NCBI GenBank assembly: GCA_031296305.1 | Contig: JARLFZ010000004.1 | Coordinates: 34,120 to 98,119 of the forward strand | Source of the DNA: Occallatibacter sp. | GTDB lineage: Bacteria; Acidobacteriota; Terriglobia; Terriglobales; Acidobacteriaceae | Direction: 5' to 3' | DNA: 64,000 bases | Shown here: one piece after another, positions 16,736-25,548 of the stretch | Position numbering within the stretch: the first letter of the stretch is position 1 | Layout: every line of letters begins with the position of its first letter | Notes under the pieces: model-generated | What the model saw: only the letters and a program-made list of their open reading frames with translations | Databases searched by the model: none | Told to the model about the DNA's origin: nothing | Position numbers and translations under genes: made by a program

Positions 16736-17008
16736 TGGGCGGAAGTGGGGCCGGTGATCGCATCGCGGATGGAAACCCGCATGCGGGAGGCCAGGGCAGG
16801 CGCGCCGACGCGGCCGACTCAACCAGCGAAAAACGCACAACTGCGATAGAATCAATGAGGAGTTGCGAATGCAGGAGGGGCCATCTGGACCGCCTCGCGT
16901 TTAACGCCGCACTTAAAAGTTCGGTGAGCGAGCCTGAAACCTTCAGAGTCTTGCGCTCCTGCTTGCAGCGCGTTTCAGTTCCCGAAGCTGCGGGTGAAAA
17001 TTGAGAGT

Positions 17009-17085
<77 letters not shown>

Positions 17086-17119
17086 TCTTTAGAATCAATC
17101 GGTTACAGCAAATCTCCCG

Positions 17120-17479
17120 GTGCTGAATAGTATGGCCCGAGGGGTCATTTTTAGCAAGCATTTTTCCGGCACAATCGACACATCGGACACACGGGCTTCG
17201 GCTCCCAGCTTTCCCGAGCCGGATATCACGCTGGCTTCCGGAAAGACTCTGCGTATTCTGGCCCGCAATCTCGACAGCGAACACATCAATCGCTTCATCC
17301 AGTCGGCCACACTGAATGGTGTGCCGCTCGACAATGCGTGGTTCCGGCACCAACAAGTCGCAAATGGCGGAACGCTTGTGGTCACGATGGGATCAGCTCC
17401 GACCAAGTGGGGAACGACCAATCCTCCACCTTCTATGTCGGATAGCTCTTCGACCTTCTGCGCTGCGATGCAACCATAG
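17120..17479 (+). pseudogene. C-terminal remnant of a GH92 alpha-mannosidase
   Basis: The 119-residue frame contains GKTLRILARNLDSEHINRFI, then QSATLNGVPLD, VANGGTLVVTMGSAP and KWGT. This is the conserved C-terminal beta-domain of GH92 exo-alpha-mannosidases (usually about 700-800 residues). Everything upstream is missing: the frame is bounded by tRNA-Pro 34 bases away. With no signal peptide and no catalytic domain it cannot be an active enzyme. It is most likely what remains after a deletion or after recombination at the tRNA gene. Confidence 0.75.
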
Positions 17480-18026
17480 AGTGCATTTGCGCCCTTTGGG
17501 TGATGACACTGTGCGTCTGCAAGATACCGCTGTCCGCCAAGATTTCACCCGGGCTCAGATTTTTGTTTGCTGTTAGCTGCGAATTGTTCTATCAAAAGCT
17601 CTCATTGCCTATAAATCTCAACAAGCTAATACAAAAGGTCTGACCTGTTTTGGAAGCCTGGTCGGGGATTCGAATCCCTCAGCCGCCGACTATTACATGG
17701 AGCAAACGCGGCCTTCGGCCGCCAATCGACATACGGGTGTTTTGCGTTGGTCGCAAGACTCTTCCCTTCCGACTTCCTTAGAATCCAGAATTCAATTCTT
17801 GCAAAGTTCTAAAACCTTCCTCAGGGCCGACCTATCTAAGCTATTGAGATTTCGAGCAATAGGGCCGGCTTCGGCAACGTATCTGATTTTTCGCTGCTTC
17901 GGCGTCGATGACTCTGTAGCGTTCGTCGCAATTGAGGCAATTCCGGCGTATCTTTACATTGAGCTCTCCGTGGCTGTTCTCGGCGGATTTTTTGTGTCTG
18001 ACCATCGCCAAATGGGGCTATATCGT
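17480..18026. other. 547-base non-coding stretch with tRNA-like fragment
   Basis: No supportable gene. An open frame from 17697 that runs into the CE15 gene is not believed to be translated from its first start, because it lacks family similarity before the Tat-like signal at 18027. The stretch holds a tRNA 3'-like fragment (17660-17692) and a small GCGGCC-TTC-GGCCGC hairpin (17708-17722). Confidence 0.6.
17660..17692 (+). repeat. tRNA 3'-end-like fragment, possible degenerate att site
   Basis: GGTCGGGGATTCGAATCCC followed by TCAGCCGCCGAC resembles the T arm and acceptor end of a tRNA. It matches the 3' part of tRNA-Pro at 17054-17085 in most of its first 18 bases (both begin GGTCGG and share TTC-AATCC). 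No matching 5' half exists, so it is not a functional tRNA. With tRNA-Pro it brackets the GH92 remnant. Confidence 0.4.
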
Positions 18027-19343
18027 ATGAACCGGCGAAATGTCATCCGAACCATTGGCCTGCTTGCGGCAGCAAAATCGATTGCGCCGATTGCGGCTTC
18101 GGCTGCAGCCAATTTCAAACGTGCAGACGAGCAGCCGGTTCCGTTGCCGCCTTCACCCGCATTGCCTGATCCCCTTAGATTTCGCAGCGGCGAGGCGGTT
18201 CTGAATGCGCGCGATTGGCGGCGCCGGCGGACGGAGATTCTGAAGACGGCCGCCACTCAAATGTACGGCACCGTACCAGTTGTCCAGGGTTTGCGCTCTA
18301 CCGTGCTGGAGCTCGAGGGGAGCGCCTTTGGCGGCCTCGCCGTGCGAAGGCAAGTGAAGCTTTTGTTCAAGGGCAATTCAGACGGGCCTTCCGCCGATCT
18401 GCTGCTTTATCTTCCGCGGCACGTGCGCCGGCCGCCGGTGGTTCTGGGTTTGAACTTCTGGGGCAATCACACGGTCTGCTCCGAACCGGGCATTCAACTG
18501 AGCCAGCGCTGGGTTGAGTCGGGGCATAATCCGTTTATCGATCTCTCGTGCGTAGTGGACCATCGCGCGACGGAGGGTTGCCGCGGTATCGATGCGCATC
18601 GCTGGCCGGTGGAGAAGATTCTCGCGCGCGGCTACGGATTCGCTACGTTGTACCGCGGCGACATCGATCCCGACGTCGCGGACGGCAGCGTTGCCGGCCT
18701 GCGAAGCGCATTTCCGGAATTGCAGAACCGCGGCGACAATTTCTCCGCAATTGCTGCCTGGGCATGGTCGCTTAGCCGCGCGCTGGATTACCTGGAAAGC
18801 GACCCTGCGGTCGACGCGCGTCGCGTGGCCGTGTTCGGATGGTCACGCCTGGGTAAAGCCGCGGTGTGGGCAGGAGCCAACGACGCGCGCTTCGCCGCCG
18901 TCATCAGCCATGAATCCGGCGCGGGCGGCGCCAAGCTCTTTCGGCGTGGCGTGGGCGAAGATATCCACCGCCTGAACACAGTCTTTCCGCACTGGTATTG
19001 CGCGAACTTTAAGGCTTATAACGGCATGGACCGCGAACTGCCTTTCGACCAGCATCTGATCCTATCGTCGATCGCTCCGCGGCCACTATGCATCGGCAGC
19101 GCCGCCGGGGATACGCTCTCCGATCCCGAGGGTGAATTCACGTCGGGCGTGTTGGCTTCGCAGGTGTATAAGTTTCTGGGAGTCGAAGGTCTGAGCGCGA
19201 CGACAATGCCCGCAGCCGGAACGTCAATTCCGGGCAGAATCAGCTATCACATCCGTAGCGGTGGACACGACGTGGAAGAGATCGATTGGGAGCGATATCT
19301 AACCTTTCTCGACCGCTGGTTCGGCGGGACTCAACCCGCCTGA
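18027..19343 (+). CDS. CE15 glucuronoyl methylesterase-like, Tat-exported
   Basis: Predicted to cleave ester bonds of 4-O-methyl-glucuronoyl groups that link hemicellulose to lignin or other alcohols. An alpha/beta-hydrolase of the CE15 type: nucleophile motif VFGWSRLGKAAVWAG (SRxGK, about residue 272), acidic region ISHESGAGGAK (about 294), and catalytic His in SGGHDVEEIDW near the C-terminus. The N-terminus MNRRNVIRTIGLLAAAKS has an RR-containing Tat-like signal. ATG 18027 is chosen for that signal; MGLYRMNRR from 18012 is an alternative. It converges on the GH127 gene with 17 bases between the stops. Confidence 0.85.
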   Translation: MNRRNVIRTIGLLAAAKSIAPIAASAAANFKRADEQPVPLPPSPALPDPLRFRSGEAVLNARDWRRRRTEILKTAATQMYGTVPVVQGLRSTVLELEGSAFGGLAVRRQVKLLFKGNSDGPSADLLLYLPRHVRRPPVVLGLNFWGNHTVCSEPGIQLSQRWVESGHNPFIDLSCVVDHRATEGCRGIDAHRWPVEKILARGYGFATLYRGDIDPDVADGSVAGLRSAFPELQNRGDNFSAIAAWAWSLSRALDYLESDPAVDARRVAVFGWSRLGKAAVWAGANDARFAAVISHESGAGGAKLFRRGVGEDIHRLNTVFPHWYCANFKAYNGMDRELPFDQHLILSSIAPRPLCIGSAAGDTLSDPEGEFTSGVLASQVYKFLGVEGLSATTMPAAGTSIPGRISYHIRSGGHDVEEIDWERYLTFLDRWFGGTQPA

Positions 19344-19360
19344 ATGCCGCGGGCTCGCAA

Positions 19361-21364
19361 CTAAGTCGTCGTCCAATAAACGATGAACCGGTCCCAACTC
19401 TCGTTGAGGGGCTTTAGAGTGACATCTTGCGCTTGACCAATGGTGCGGAATGTCAGGCCCTGACCCGGCACCGGCTTCATCCATTTGCTGAGATCGTCCC
19501 CGCCCGCCGACAAAGTTGGAGCGCTGAACGGAGGCAGCTCTTTGAGCTCAGGTCCCTGGTTGTGCATCAGGTAGTCATCGATGCCGTCGCGCGGGAACTG
19601 CCCTGCCAAGACAATTGGTCCAAAGAGAAATGCCTGTTTGGATGGATCGTCGCGGAGCGGCTCCGCGGAAAGCCGCATGGGCGTAATGAATTCGATCCGG
19701 TCGCCGGGCTTCCAAACGCGGCGGAGAGCAAGATAGCTTCCGGGAGAGCACGAGACCTGCAGCTCCTGACCATTGATACGCACGGACGCATCGGACGTTG
19801 TCCAGCGGGGCACCCTCAGGTTCAGAGTCCAGGCTTTGGCGGGCGTTGCCTGGACGGCGAGCAATGTCCGATCGCTTTCGGGGAATTTCGTGGTCTGGTG
19901 CAGGCGAATCCCCCGCTCTTCCCAGTTCAACCCGGAAGAGACGAACAGGTTCACATAGACGCCATCGTCGTCGTGATAATAGATGGTGTCGTTCAACTTG
20001 GCGAAGTCCTCCAGCGCTGAGCCCGTGCAGCACCAGAAGGTGTCGTCCTCGGTGCAGAGGGTTTTCCATGCGCCGGGAGACATCGAGAGGAAATAGCTCG
20101 TCAAGCCGGTTTCAGGCTGAATCGTTCCCAGCCGATGGTTGAACAAATTGCGCTCGTAATAATCCATGTAGCGCGCATCGCCAGTCCAGCTATATAAGTG
20201 ACGCGTGAGCTTCATCATGTTATAGGCGCAACAGCACTCCTGGTGGTGCGAGCTCGCTTGCCACTCCAGAGCGAGGTGGTTCGCATTGGTCAGCCAGCTT
20301 TCGGTGTTGGCAGATCCTCCGGTTGCGTAGGTGCGCGATTCGGCGATCGTCTCCCAGAAGAACTCAGTGACATCTCCGAACCGGGCGTCGCTGCTGAGTT
20401 CGTAACGCCGCGCCGCGCCAAGCGCCTGCGGCATGTGAGTATTAGCATGCAGGCCCTTCAACTGGTCCTGGCGAAGCGCGAGCGGCGTAAAGAAAATCTT
20501 CTTGGTGAAGCGGTCTCCGGTTTGCGCCCAGCGATCGTTCCCCGTGACTGCGGCCAGATTGTAGAGCACATCGTTCATGCCGCCAAATTCGGTTTTCAGG
20601 ATGTCCTGCATGTGTTCATCAGATTTGCTCGCCGTCCAGGCATCCACCCAGCCCGCCAGTTTCACCACAACGTCGAGCGCCTGGTCATTGGCGGCAAACA
20701 AGTGCATGTCGAGAAGACCCGCCATGATCTTATGGAGCGTGTAGAACGGGGCCCAGACACCGGCTCGCCTGTCGAGCCGGTCAAAGAGCTCCGTGGGAAA
20801 CGCGCTGACATAGCCGTTGTTGTCAAGTTTGTTCTGGCATTCCGCAATTTCGGCCACGAGTTCGTCGGCCTTTGTCTTAACGGTCGTATCGCCTGTAGCG
20901 GCATAAAGCTGTGCGGCGGCGGACATATAATGGCCGACGAAATGCCCGCGCAACTCGGAGTGCGGCGACTCCCATCCGCCCAGCGGCTTGGCATTTGACT
21001 CAATTCCGGCGTTTACGCGGAAGTTGTGGAGTAGACGGTCGTTGGGCAGGCGCAATATATAGGCGCGGTTCCAGTCCCGGGCCTGCCGCAAAGGCCCTGC
21101 ATCCAGTTGAACCTCTCCAAGCGCGAACGCCTCCAGCATCGGGCGCATCGGCTGGCGTACAAAGACTAGCTTGTCAGCGAACGGATCGATCTCATTGATG
21201 GGTGGATGTTTGTTATACGCGGCTGCGGTCTGCGGCTTGCGAGGCGCCGGTGCAGCCGTCTCCGCTGATGCGGGCGGCGCAGCCTGCTGGGAATGCGTTT
21301 CCGTTCGAAGCGCCATGGCGATCGGCGCCAGGACCGCAGTCTTCGTAAACTGTCTTCGGTTCAT
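19361..21364 (-). CDS. GH127/GH146-type beta-L-arabinofuranosidase (DUF1680), Tat-exported
   Basis: A 667-residue (alpha/alpha)6 enzyme of the DUF1680 group that removes beta-L-arabinofuranose. The zinc-thiolate active site is visible: SSHHQECCCAYNMMKL (about residue 371, Glu plus Cys ligands) and FWCCTGSALEDFAKL (about 440, the CC pair holding the nucleophilic Cys). GGHFVGHYMSA-like text (LRGHFVGHYMSAAAQLYAAT) is also typical. The N-terminus MNRRQFTKTAVLAPIAMALR is a Tat signal, with GGAAGGAAG upstream. It is the last gene of the minus-strand enzyme run that starts at the TonB receptor. Confidence 0.92.
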   Translation of the reverse strand: MNRRQFTKTAVLAPIAMALRTETHSQQAAPPASAETAAPAPRKPQTAAAYNKHPPINEIDPFADKLVFVRQPMRPMLEAFALGEVQLDAGPLRQARDWNRAYILRLPNDRLLHNFRVNAGIESNAKPLGGWESPHSELRGHFVGHYMSAAAQLYAATGDTTVKTKADELVAEIAECQNKLDNNGYVSAFPTELFDRLDRRAGVWAPFYTLHKIMAGLLDMHLFAANDQALDVVVKLAGWVDAWTASKSDEHMQDILKTEFGGMNDVLYNLAAVTGNDRWAQTGDRFTKKIFFTPLALRQDQLKGLHANTHMPQALGAARRYELSSDARFGDVTEFFWETIAESRTYATGGSANTESWLTNANHLALEWQASSHHQECCCAYNMMKLTRHLYSWTGDARYMDYYERNLFNHRLGTIQPETGLTSYFLSMSPGAWKTLCTEDDTFWCCTGSALEDFAKLNDTIYYHDDDGVYVNLFVSSGLNWEERGIRLHQTTKFPESDRTLLAVQATPAKAWTLNLRVPRWTTSDASVRINGQELQVSCSPGSYLALRRVWKPGDRIEFITPMRLSAEPLRDDPSKQAFLFGPIVLAGQFPRDGIDDYLMHNQGPELKELPPFSAPTLSAGGDDLSKWMKPVPGQGLTFRTIGQAQDVTLKPLNESWDRFIVYWTTT

Positions 21365-21589
21365 CGACTTCTTCCTTCCAACTTCGTGCCCATTTACGTC
21401 CCGTCATGAGCATCAGGGTGTCACCGGTCACCCCTAGCGCCGGATACGAGCCTGTCCTTGAAAGTGATTCGCGTCCTTGCTATCCGGTCCTCAACTCAGA
21501 ATCGCGCCGCGATCATCATTTGACTCTCAACTCGTCGAAGCCAAAACGCAGCGGCCCTTGCCGTCAAGCGCTGCTGCAACTGCCCGAAT

Positions 21590-24442
21590 TCATGGTTCCA
21601 CCAGTTCCGCCTCAGTAAGCGGCATTGCGGGTAACACGAATACCAACAACCTCCTTCCGCCTTTTCTTACCGATTTCCCGGCAAGCATTCTCGCGCCCAG
21701 GCGCAACCTGGTTGCACCGCCCGCGGTTGGCACGGTAAGTCTCCCTGGTCGCGTTAATTCAAAGGACAATCGCGCACCGCTCATCCGAACAAACGCCGAT
21801 CCGGGCTCACCGTTCAACTCCAGCTTGAGGTCTCCTGAAGAAATCCAAACGCCATTTCCGAGGAAAAGCGATTCGGAATTCGCCGAGCCGCCGATCACCG
21901 CGTAAGTGCCTTGAAAAGCGGTGTCTTCAGCACGCAAGACCTGTTCTTCGCTTGTCGTGCTCAAAATGATCTGGCGACTTCCGTCTTTGCAGTCAACGCG
22001 CAAAGCCACCGCGTCCGCGGGAGATTGAGCGATCGGAACCCTATGAACAGCAGCCACCGTGGGGAGATGATCCGTGCTCGATGGCTCGACGATCGAGACA
22101 AACGGGCGATTCCAGGCTTCGCCCGTTTGCCGCACAACGAGCGTATGCAAGGGGAGATTTCCAATTTCCTGCGGAACGATGCCCATCACCGACCGTGCCG
22201 GCGGCGCCAGCACGCTGAAAACTTGCCGCTCCGGCGCGCCGGCTATCCACAAGTTCAGCTGCACCTCCGGCCGATTGGGAATTGCCAGATGATATGTCGC
22301 CCGGTAGTTACCGGCGGCGGCAACAGCATTTTTCGCCCACAGGTAGTCGTAAGCGCCCAGTTCCTCGTCGGCGAACGTGAGCTTGTCGGTCGTTTTCTGG
22401 GCAACGGTTCCGCCATCGTCGCTGGAGACGTCGAGTGACTGGCCAAGCCCGTGGAAGAAATAGTCGTGCTTCTTGTCGTGCCCGTCGCGGCGCCGCGACC
22501 GGAAGATGTCGACGTAATAACCGGTCTCCGCCGATGTGCGGACAATACTTGTGACGCGCCTTTGGTCCGCGTTCGTCTCGGGCTCAAGGAACGAGACATC
22601 GGCAAACGTCACCGGAAGTTCGATCCCCTGTGGGTCGCCGGAGATGGGATAGGCGGCATTCACAGTGAAGCCGTGGTGGCTCATCATCGTGGGATACGAC
22701 GAGATGCCGTCAACCACTACCGTATTGTGCGCCGGGAACTGCGCGTAGTACTCGTTCTGATCGGCCTGAAAGTAATTCGTTCCGATACCGCTGTCGGGCG
22801 CAAGCGGCAGGCCTCGGCCATAGAGCTCGATGGTCACGCCATTGGCATGCTGATGATTTCCCAGCGAGCCGGCCTCTGAGATCATCAAGCCTGTCTGAGG
22901 ATCGAGCCCGTTGCGCTGCACAAAGTAACTCACCGATGGCGCGCTGAATGTTGCGGTCAACACATCCGCGGTCTTCAGAGCTGGCAGGCTCGGGTCCAGT
23001 GAGAATGAATTGCGGTCAAAGAGCGTATCGAGACCGCGGCCCCGCGCTCTGAAATCCCCGCGTCCGAAGGCCGGCAAGCCTGCTTTCCGATTCAAGTCGT
23101 CGAGTGCGCGCGCCAGGCCTGTGAAGTGGGCTTCCTGCTCGCGGCGATGGTGCAGGCGGGCGTTCACCACCATCTGGCGCGCAACCATCGTAGAAATTGG
23201 CCCGTAATGCGAGTCGCCCCAGGACACGGTGAGGCCGTTGGGAAATGCATATTGCGCCATGGCATCGGCGGCCTTGCGCACTACGGGAAGTTCCTCAAGC
23301 AGGTCGGTGCCCAGCGCCGCGTCAAGCTGATTGATGAGACCGATGAAATCACTTACCACGTTCATTGAATAGCCGGGCGATTCGAACCAGATGCCGGTCG
23401 CGGGATCGAATCCGCTCGCTGCCAACTTGCGCAGCGACCACTGTCGCACTGAGTCCTGGTTCAGAATCTGGTTGAGAAAATACTGCGCGCCACGCTGATC
23501 CGCGTAAGCCGAATCGTCCTCCAGAACCAGCGCCACCGCGGCGATGAACCTTGCCTCAATCAGATCCCAGTTGTTGAAGGGCACGCCATTGACGATGGTC
23601 ACGCCGATCCATTTGCGAAAGGTATCGGCGTAAATCGGCAACGCATCGGGCTGGCTTTTCTCAATGTAGTTGTAGAGAAAGTCGTAGGTGGTTGCCAGGC
23701 CCGGCAGCACGCCCTCCTGAATCACCTCGAAGGTGGACATGCCATAGATGTTCTGGCTATGGCCGTGGTTCAGGTCGATGGGCTCGTTGCGGTAGTACAT
23801 TCCGCGCATGTAGGTATCGAAGATGGTAAATGCGAATCGCGAGTATTCCTCGTCACCCGTGATCCACGCAAGCTGCGCTGAGGTCTGCGCCATACGCAGT
23901 ATGTTGGAGTTAATGCCGTCGATCGCGCGGCCGGTTTTTGACGGCGCGGCCCACTCCATTGGCTGCCCCGGCTGCGATGTATTGACCAGGTAAACGCCGC
24001 GCGTGTCGTCCTCATAGGGCGGAATATCTTCCAGCTTCGGCGCCCTGTATACCGACACCGGATCGCGGCTTCCCGGATAACGCACTGTCGCGACGGGCGC
24101 ATGTCCGTCGACATGGTCGAACACGTCGCCTCGGTTGTAGACATCTGTTGCGTGCGACTTCCAGTACATTTGCAGGCGCGACGCCACCCACATTGGATCC
24201 TGGCGGAAGTGATCGATGTAGGGCGCAAGCTCAGCCCGCGCCCGGTCGACAGCAGCCTTGGCGGCAGCATCGGTGCCGATCAGCGCGCGAATTTCTGCCT
24301 GTGAATTGCCAGGCCGGGCGGAGATTCGCGGATGAACACCGGCAAGATGGGCCGGAAGAGCGATTGGCTGCGAATCTGCGCCCCACATCGCGGCAGGAGC
24401 GGCAACAAGAATCGTCGAGAGCGCGAATAAGGAGATGCGCAC
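21590..24442 (-). CDS. Heparinase II/III-like polysaccharide lyase, secreted
   Basis: A 950-residue protein with an N-terminal signal peptide (MRISLFALSTILVAAPAAMWG), an alpha-toroid of about 450 residues and a heparinase II/III-type domain. Its signatures are LGNHQHANGVTIELYGRG (about residue 527) and FPAHNTVVVDG (about 569), which supply His/Tyr/Asn residues for beta-elimination of uronic-acid polymers in this superfamily. The GTG at 24442 is chosen because it gives the signal peptide directly. A GTG at 24478 that overlaps the GH43 stop by four bases is the alternative. The substrate family (alginate, heparin-like, glucuronan or other) cannot be read from the sequence. Confidence 0.8.
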   Translation of the reverse strand: MRISLFALSTILVAAPAAMWGADSQPIALPAHLAGVHPRISARPGNSQAEIRALIGTDAAAKAAVDRARAELAPYIDHFRQDPMWVASRLQMYWKSHATDVYNRGDVFDHVDGHAPVATVRYPGSRDPVSVYRAPKLEDIPPYEDDTRGVYLVNTSQPGQPMEWAAPSKTGRAIDGINSNILRMAQTSAQLAWITGDEEYSRFAFTIFDTYMRGMYYRNEPIDLNHGHSQNIYGMSTFEVIQEGVLPGLATTYDFLYNYIEKSQPDALPIYADTFRKWIGVTIVNGVPFNNWDLIEARFIAAVALVLEDDSAYADQRGAQYFLNQILNQDSVRQWSLRKLAASGFDPATGIWFESPGYSMNVVSDFIGLINQLDAALGTDLLEELPVVRKAADAMAQYAFPNGLTVSWGDSHYGPISTMVARQMVVNARLHHRREQEAHFTGLARALDDLNRKAGLPAFGRGDFRARGRGLDTLFDRNSFSLDPSLPALKTADVLTATFSAPSVSYFVQRNGLDPQTGLMISEAGSLGNHQHANGVTIELYGRGLPLAPDSGIGTNYFQADQNEYYAQFPAHNTVVVDGISSYPTMMSHHGFTVNAAYPISGDPQGIELPVTFADVSFLEPETNADQRRVTSIVRTSAETGYYVDIFRSRRRDGHDKKHDYFFHGLGQSLDVSSDDGGTVAQKTTDKLTFADEELGAYDYLWAKNAVAAAGNYRATYHLAIPNRPEVQLNLWIAGAPERQVFSVLAPPARSVMGIVPQEIGNLPLHTLVVRQTGEAWNRPFVSIVEPSSTDHLPTVAAVHRVPIAQSPADAVALRVDCKDGSRQIILSTTSEEQVLRAEDTAFQGTYAVIGGSANSESLFLGNGVWISSGDLKLELNGEPGSAFVRMSGARLSFELTRPGRLTVPTAGGATRLRLGARMLAGKSVRKGGRRLLVFVLPAMPLTEAELVEP

Positions 24443-24474
24443 AGATAATGAGTCCTTTCGCTGGGCAGCGTCGA

Positions 24475-25473
24475 TCACTTTCCGTTCGCTTGAATCGCCG
24501 ATTCTCCCGTCTTTACGTTCAGAGTCCAAGGTTGCGGCGGCGGCAGTTGCATTGAGCCATGATCCATGTCAAGCGGCATCCAGAAGTAGCGAGAGTCCCA
24601 CAGTGACTTCGGACGCCAGAGATCTCCCATAAAGATGACGGTGGTTGTTTTCGATCCCGTGACTTTCACGAGCATCGTCGACTGCGAGTCGTAATTGTTC
24701 GCCTCGGGCGGGGCCAGGTTCTTGAATTCGGTCCAAGGGCCGGTGAGCGCGGGCGCGGTGGCATACACATTGGGGTTAGGCCGCCAGCCCGTCATGTGGG
24801 AACCCACCACGTAGTAGAGGTTGCCGTAGTGCACCAGCGCGCCGCCCTCCAACGGAGCGGGAATGAAACAGGTTTTCTCCACGCCCATGAAGTCGTCAGT
24901 CAGTTTCGCAAGAAAGAACCCTTTGGTCGGGCGCGATTCAAAGATCAGATAGGCCGACCCATCGTCATTCACAAACTGCCCGATGTCGCGGCTCTCCTCA
25001 TCCAGCGGCCTGAAGCTTTTCACAAAGTTATATGTGCCGTCGATGCGATTGCTGACCGCAACCATCACGCGGGCAAATTTGTAGTGGGCGTCGTCAAGAT
25101 GCGCGTACATCACAAACTTGCCGGTGCGCGGGTTGGCGTACACTTTGGGCCGCTCCAAAACCCAGTGCGGGCCCAAATGCTCAGGATCGGCGAGTACCAG
25201 TACCTGGCGCCGGAACTTCCAGTGCACGAGATCGCGCGACGAGTAGCAGGCAACGTAGCGTTTCTCAGGATCGTTGGCCGGAGTGCGGTCTTCGCCGAAC
25301 CAGTAGTACGTGCCCTTCCAGACCGTGATGCCTCCGCCGTGTGCCTGAATGCGTTGGCCGTGGTGATCCAGCCACGGCTCGCCGGGCCGGATGACACTTT
25401 GCGCAGCACACAGCCCAGCAGTCCCCAGCGCAACTGAAGCAAGCGTCACGAATGAGGCAATCACTCTTCTCAA
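24475..25473 (-). CDS. GH43-like (possibly exo-beta-1,3-galactanase subgroup), secreted
   Basis: The five-bladed propeller glycosidase family is indicated by GEPWLDHHGQRIQAHGGGITV, TYYWFGEDR, RYVACYSSRDLVHWKF, HWVLERPKVYANPRTGKFVMY and DLWRPKSLWDSRYFWMPL. The AHGGGI and YSSxDLVxWKF text fits the GH43 subgroup containing beta-1,3-galactosidases acting on type II arabinogalactan. TTG 25473 is the preferred start: AGAGGAG lies 5 bases upstream and a signal peptide (LRRVIASFVTLASVALGTAG) follows. An ATG at 25542 lacks a ribosome binding site. It is about 75 bases after GH31 and just before the lyase gene on one probable transcript. Confidence 0.82.
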   Translation of the reverse strand: MRRVIASFVTLASVALGTAGLCAAQSVIRPGEPWLDHHGQRIQAHGGGITVWKGTYYWFGEDRTPANDPEKRYVACYSSRDLVHWKFRRQVLVLADPEHLGPHWVLERPKVYANPRTGKFVMYAHLDDAHYKFARVMVAVSNRIDGTYNFVKSFRPLDEESRDIGQFVNDDGSAYLIFESRPTKGFFLAKLTDDFMGVEKTCFIPAPLEGGALVHYGNLYYVVGSHMTGWRPNPNVYATAPALTGPWTEFKNLAPPEANNYDSQSTMLVKVTGSKTTTVIFMGDLWRPKSLWDSRYFWMPLDMDHGSMQLPPPQPWTLNVKTGESAIQANGK

Positions 25474-25548
25474 TTTTTCTCCTCTAGCCGGAATCAACTT
25501 GGCGACTTCAATCTTCTTCAGCTTTTTGCTCGCAAAGCGCATCCGGGC

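Noticed and set aside
17660..17692. A second tRNA gene
   Set aside because: Only a T-arm/acceptor-like 3' part exists. No D arm or anticodon arm can be folded upstream and the end is CTA, not CCA.
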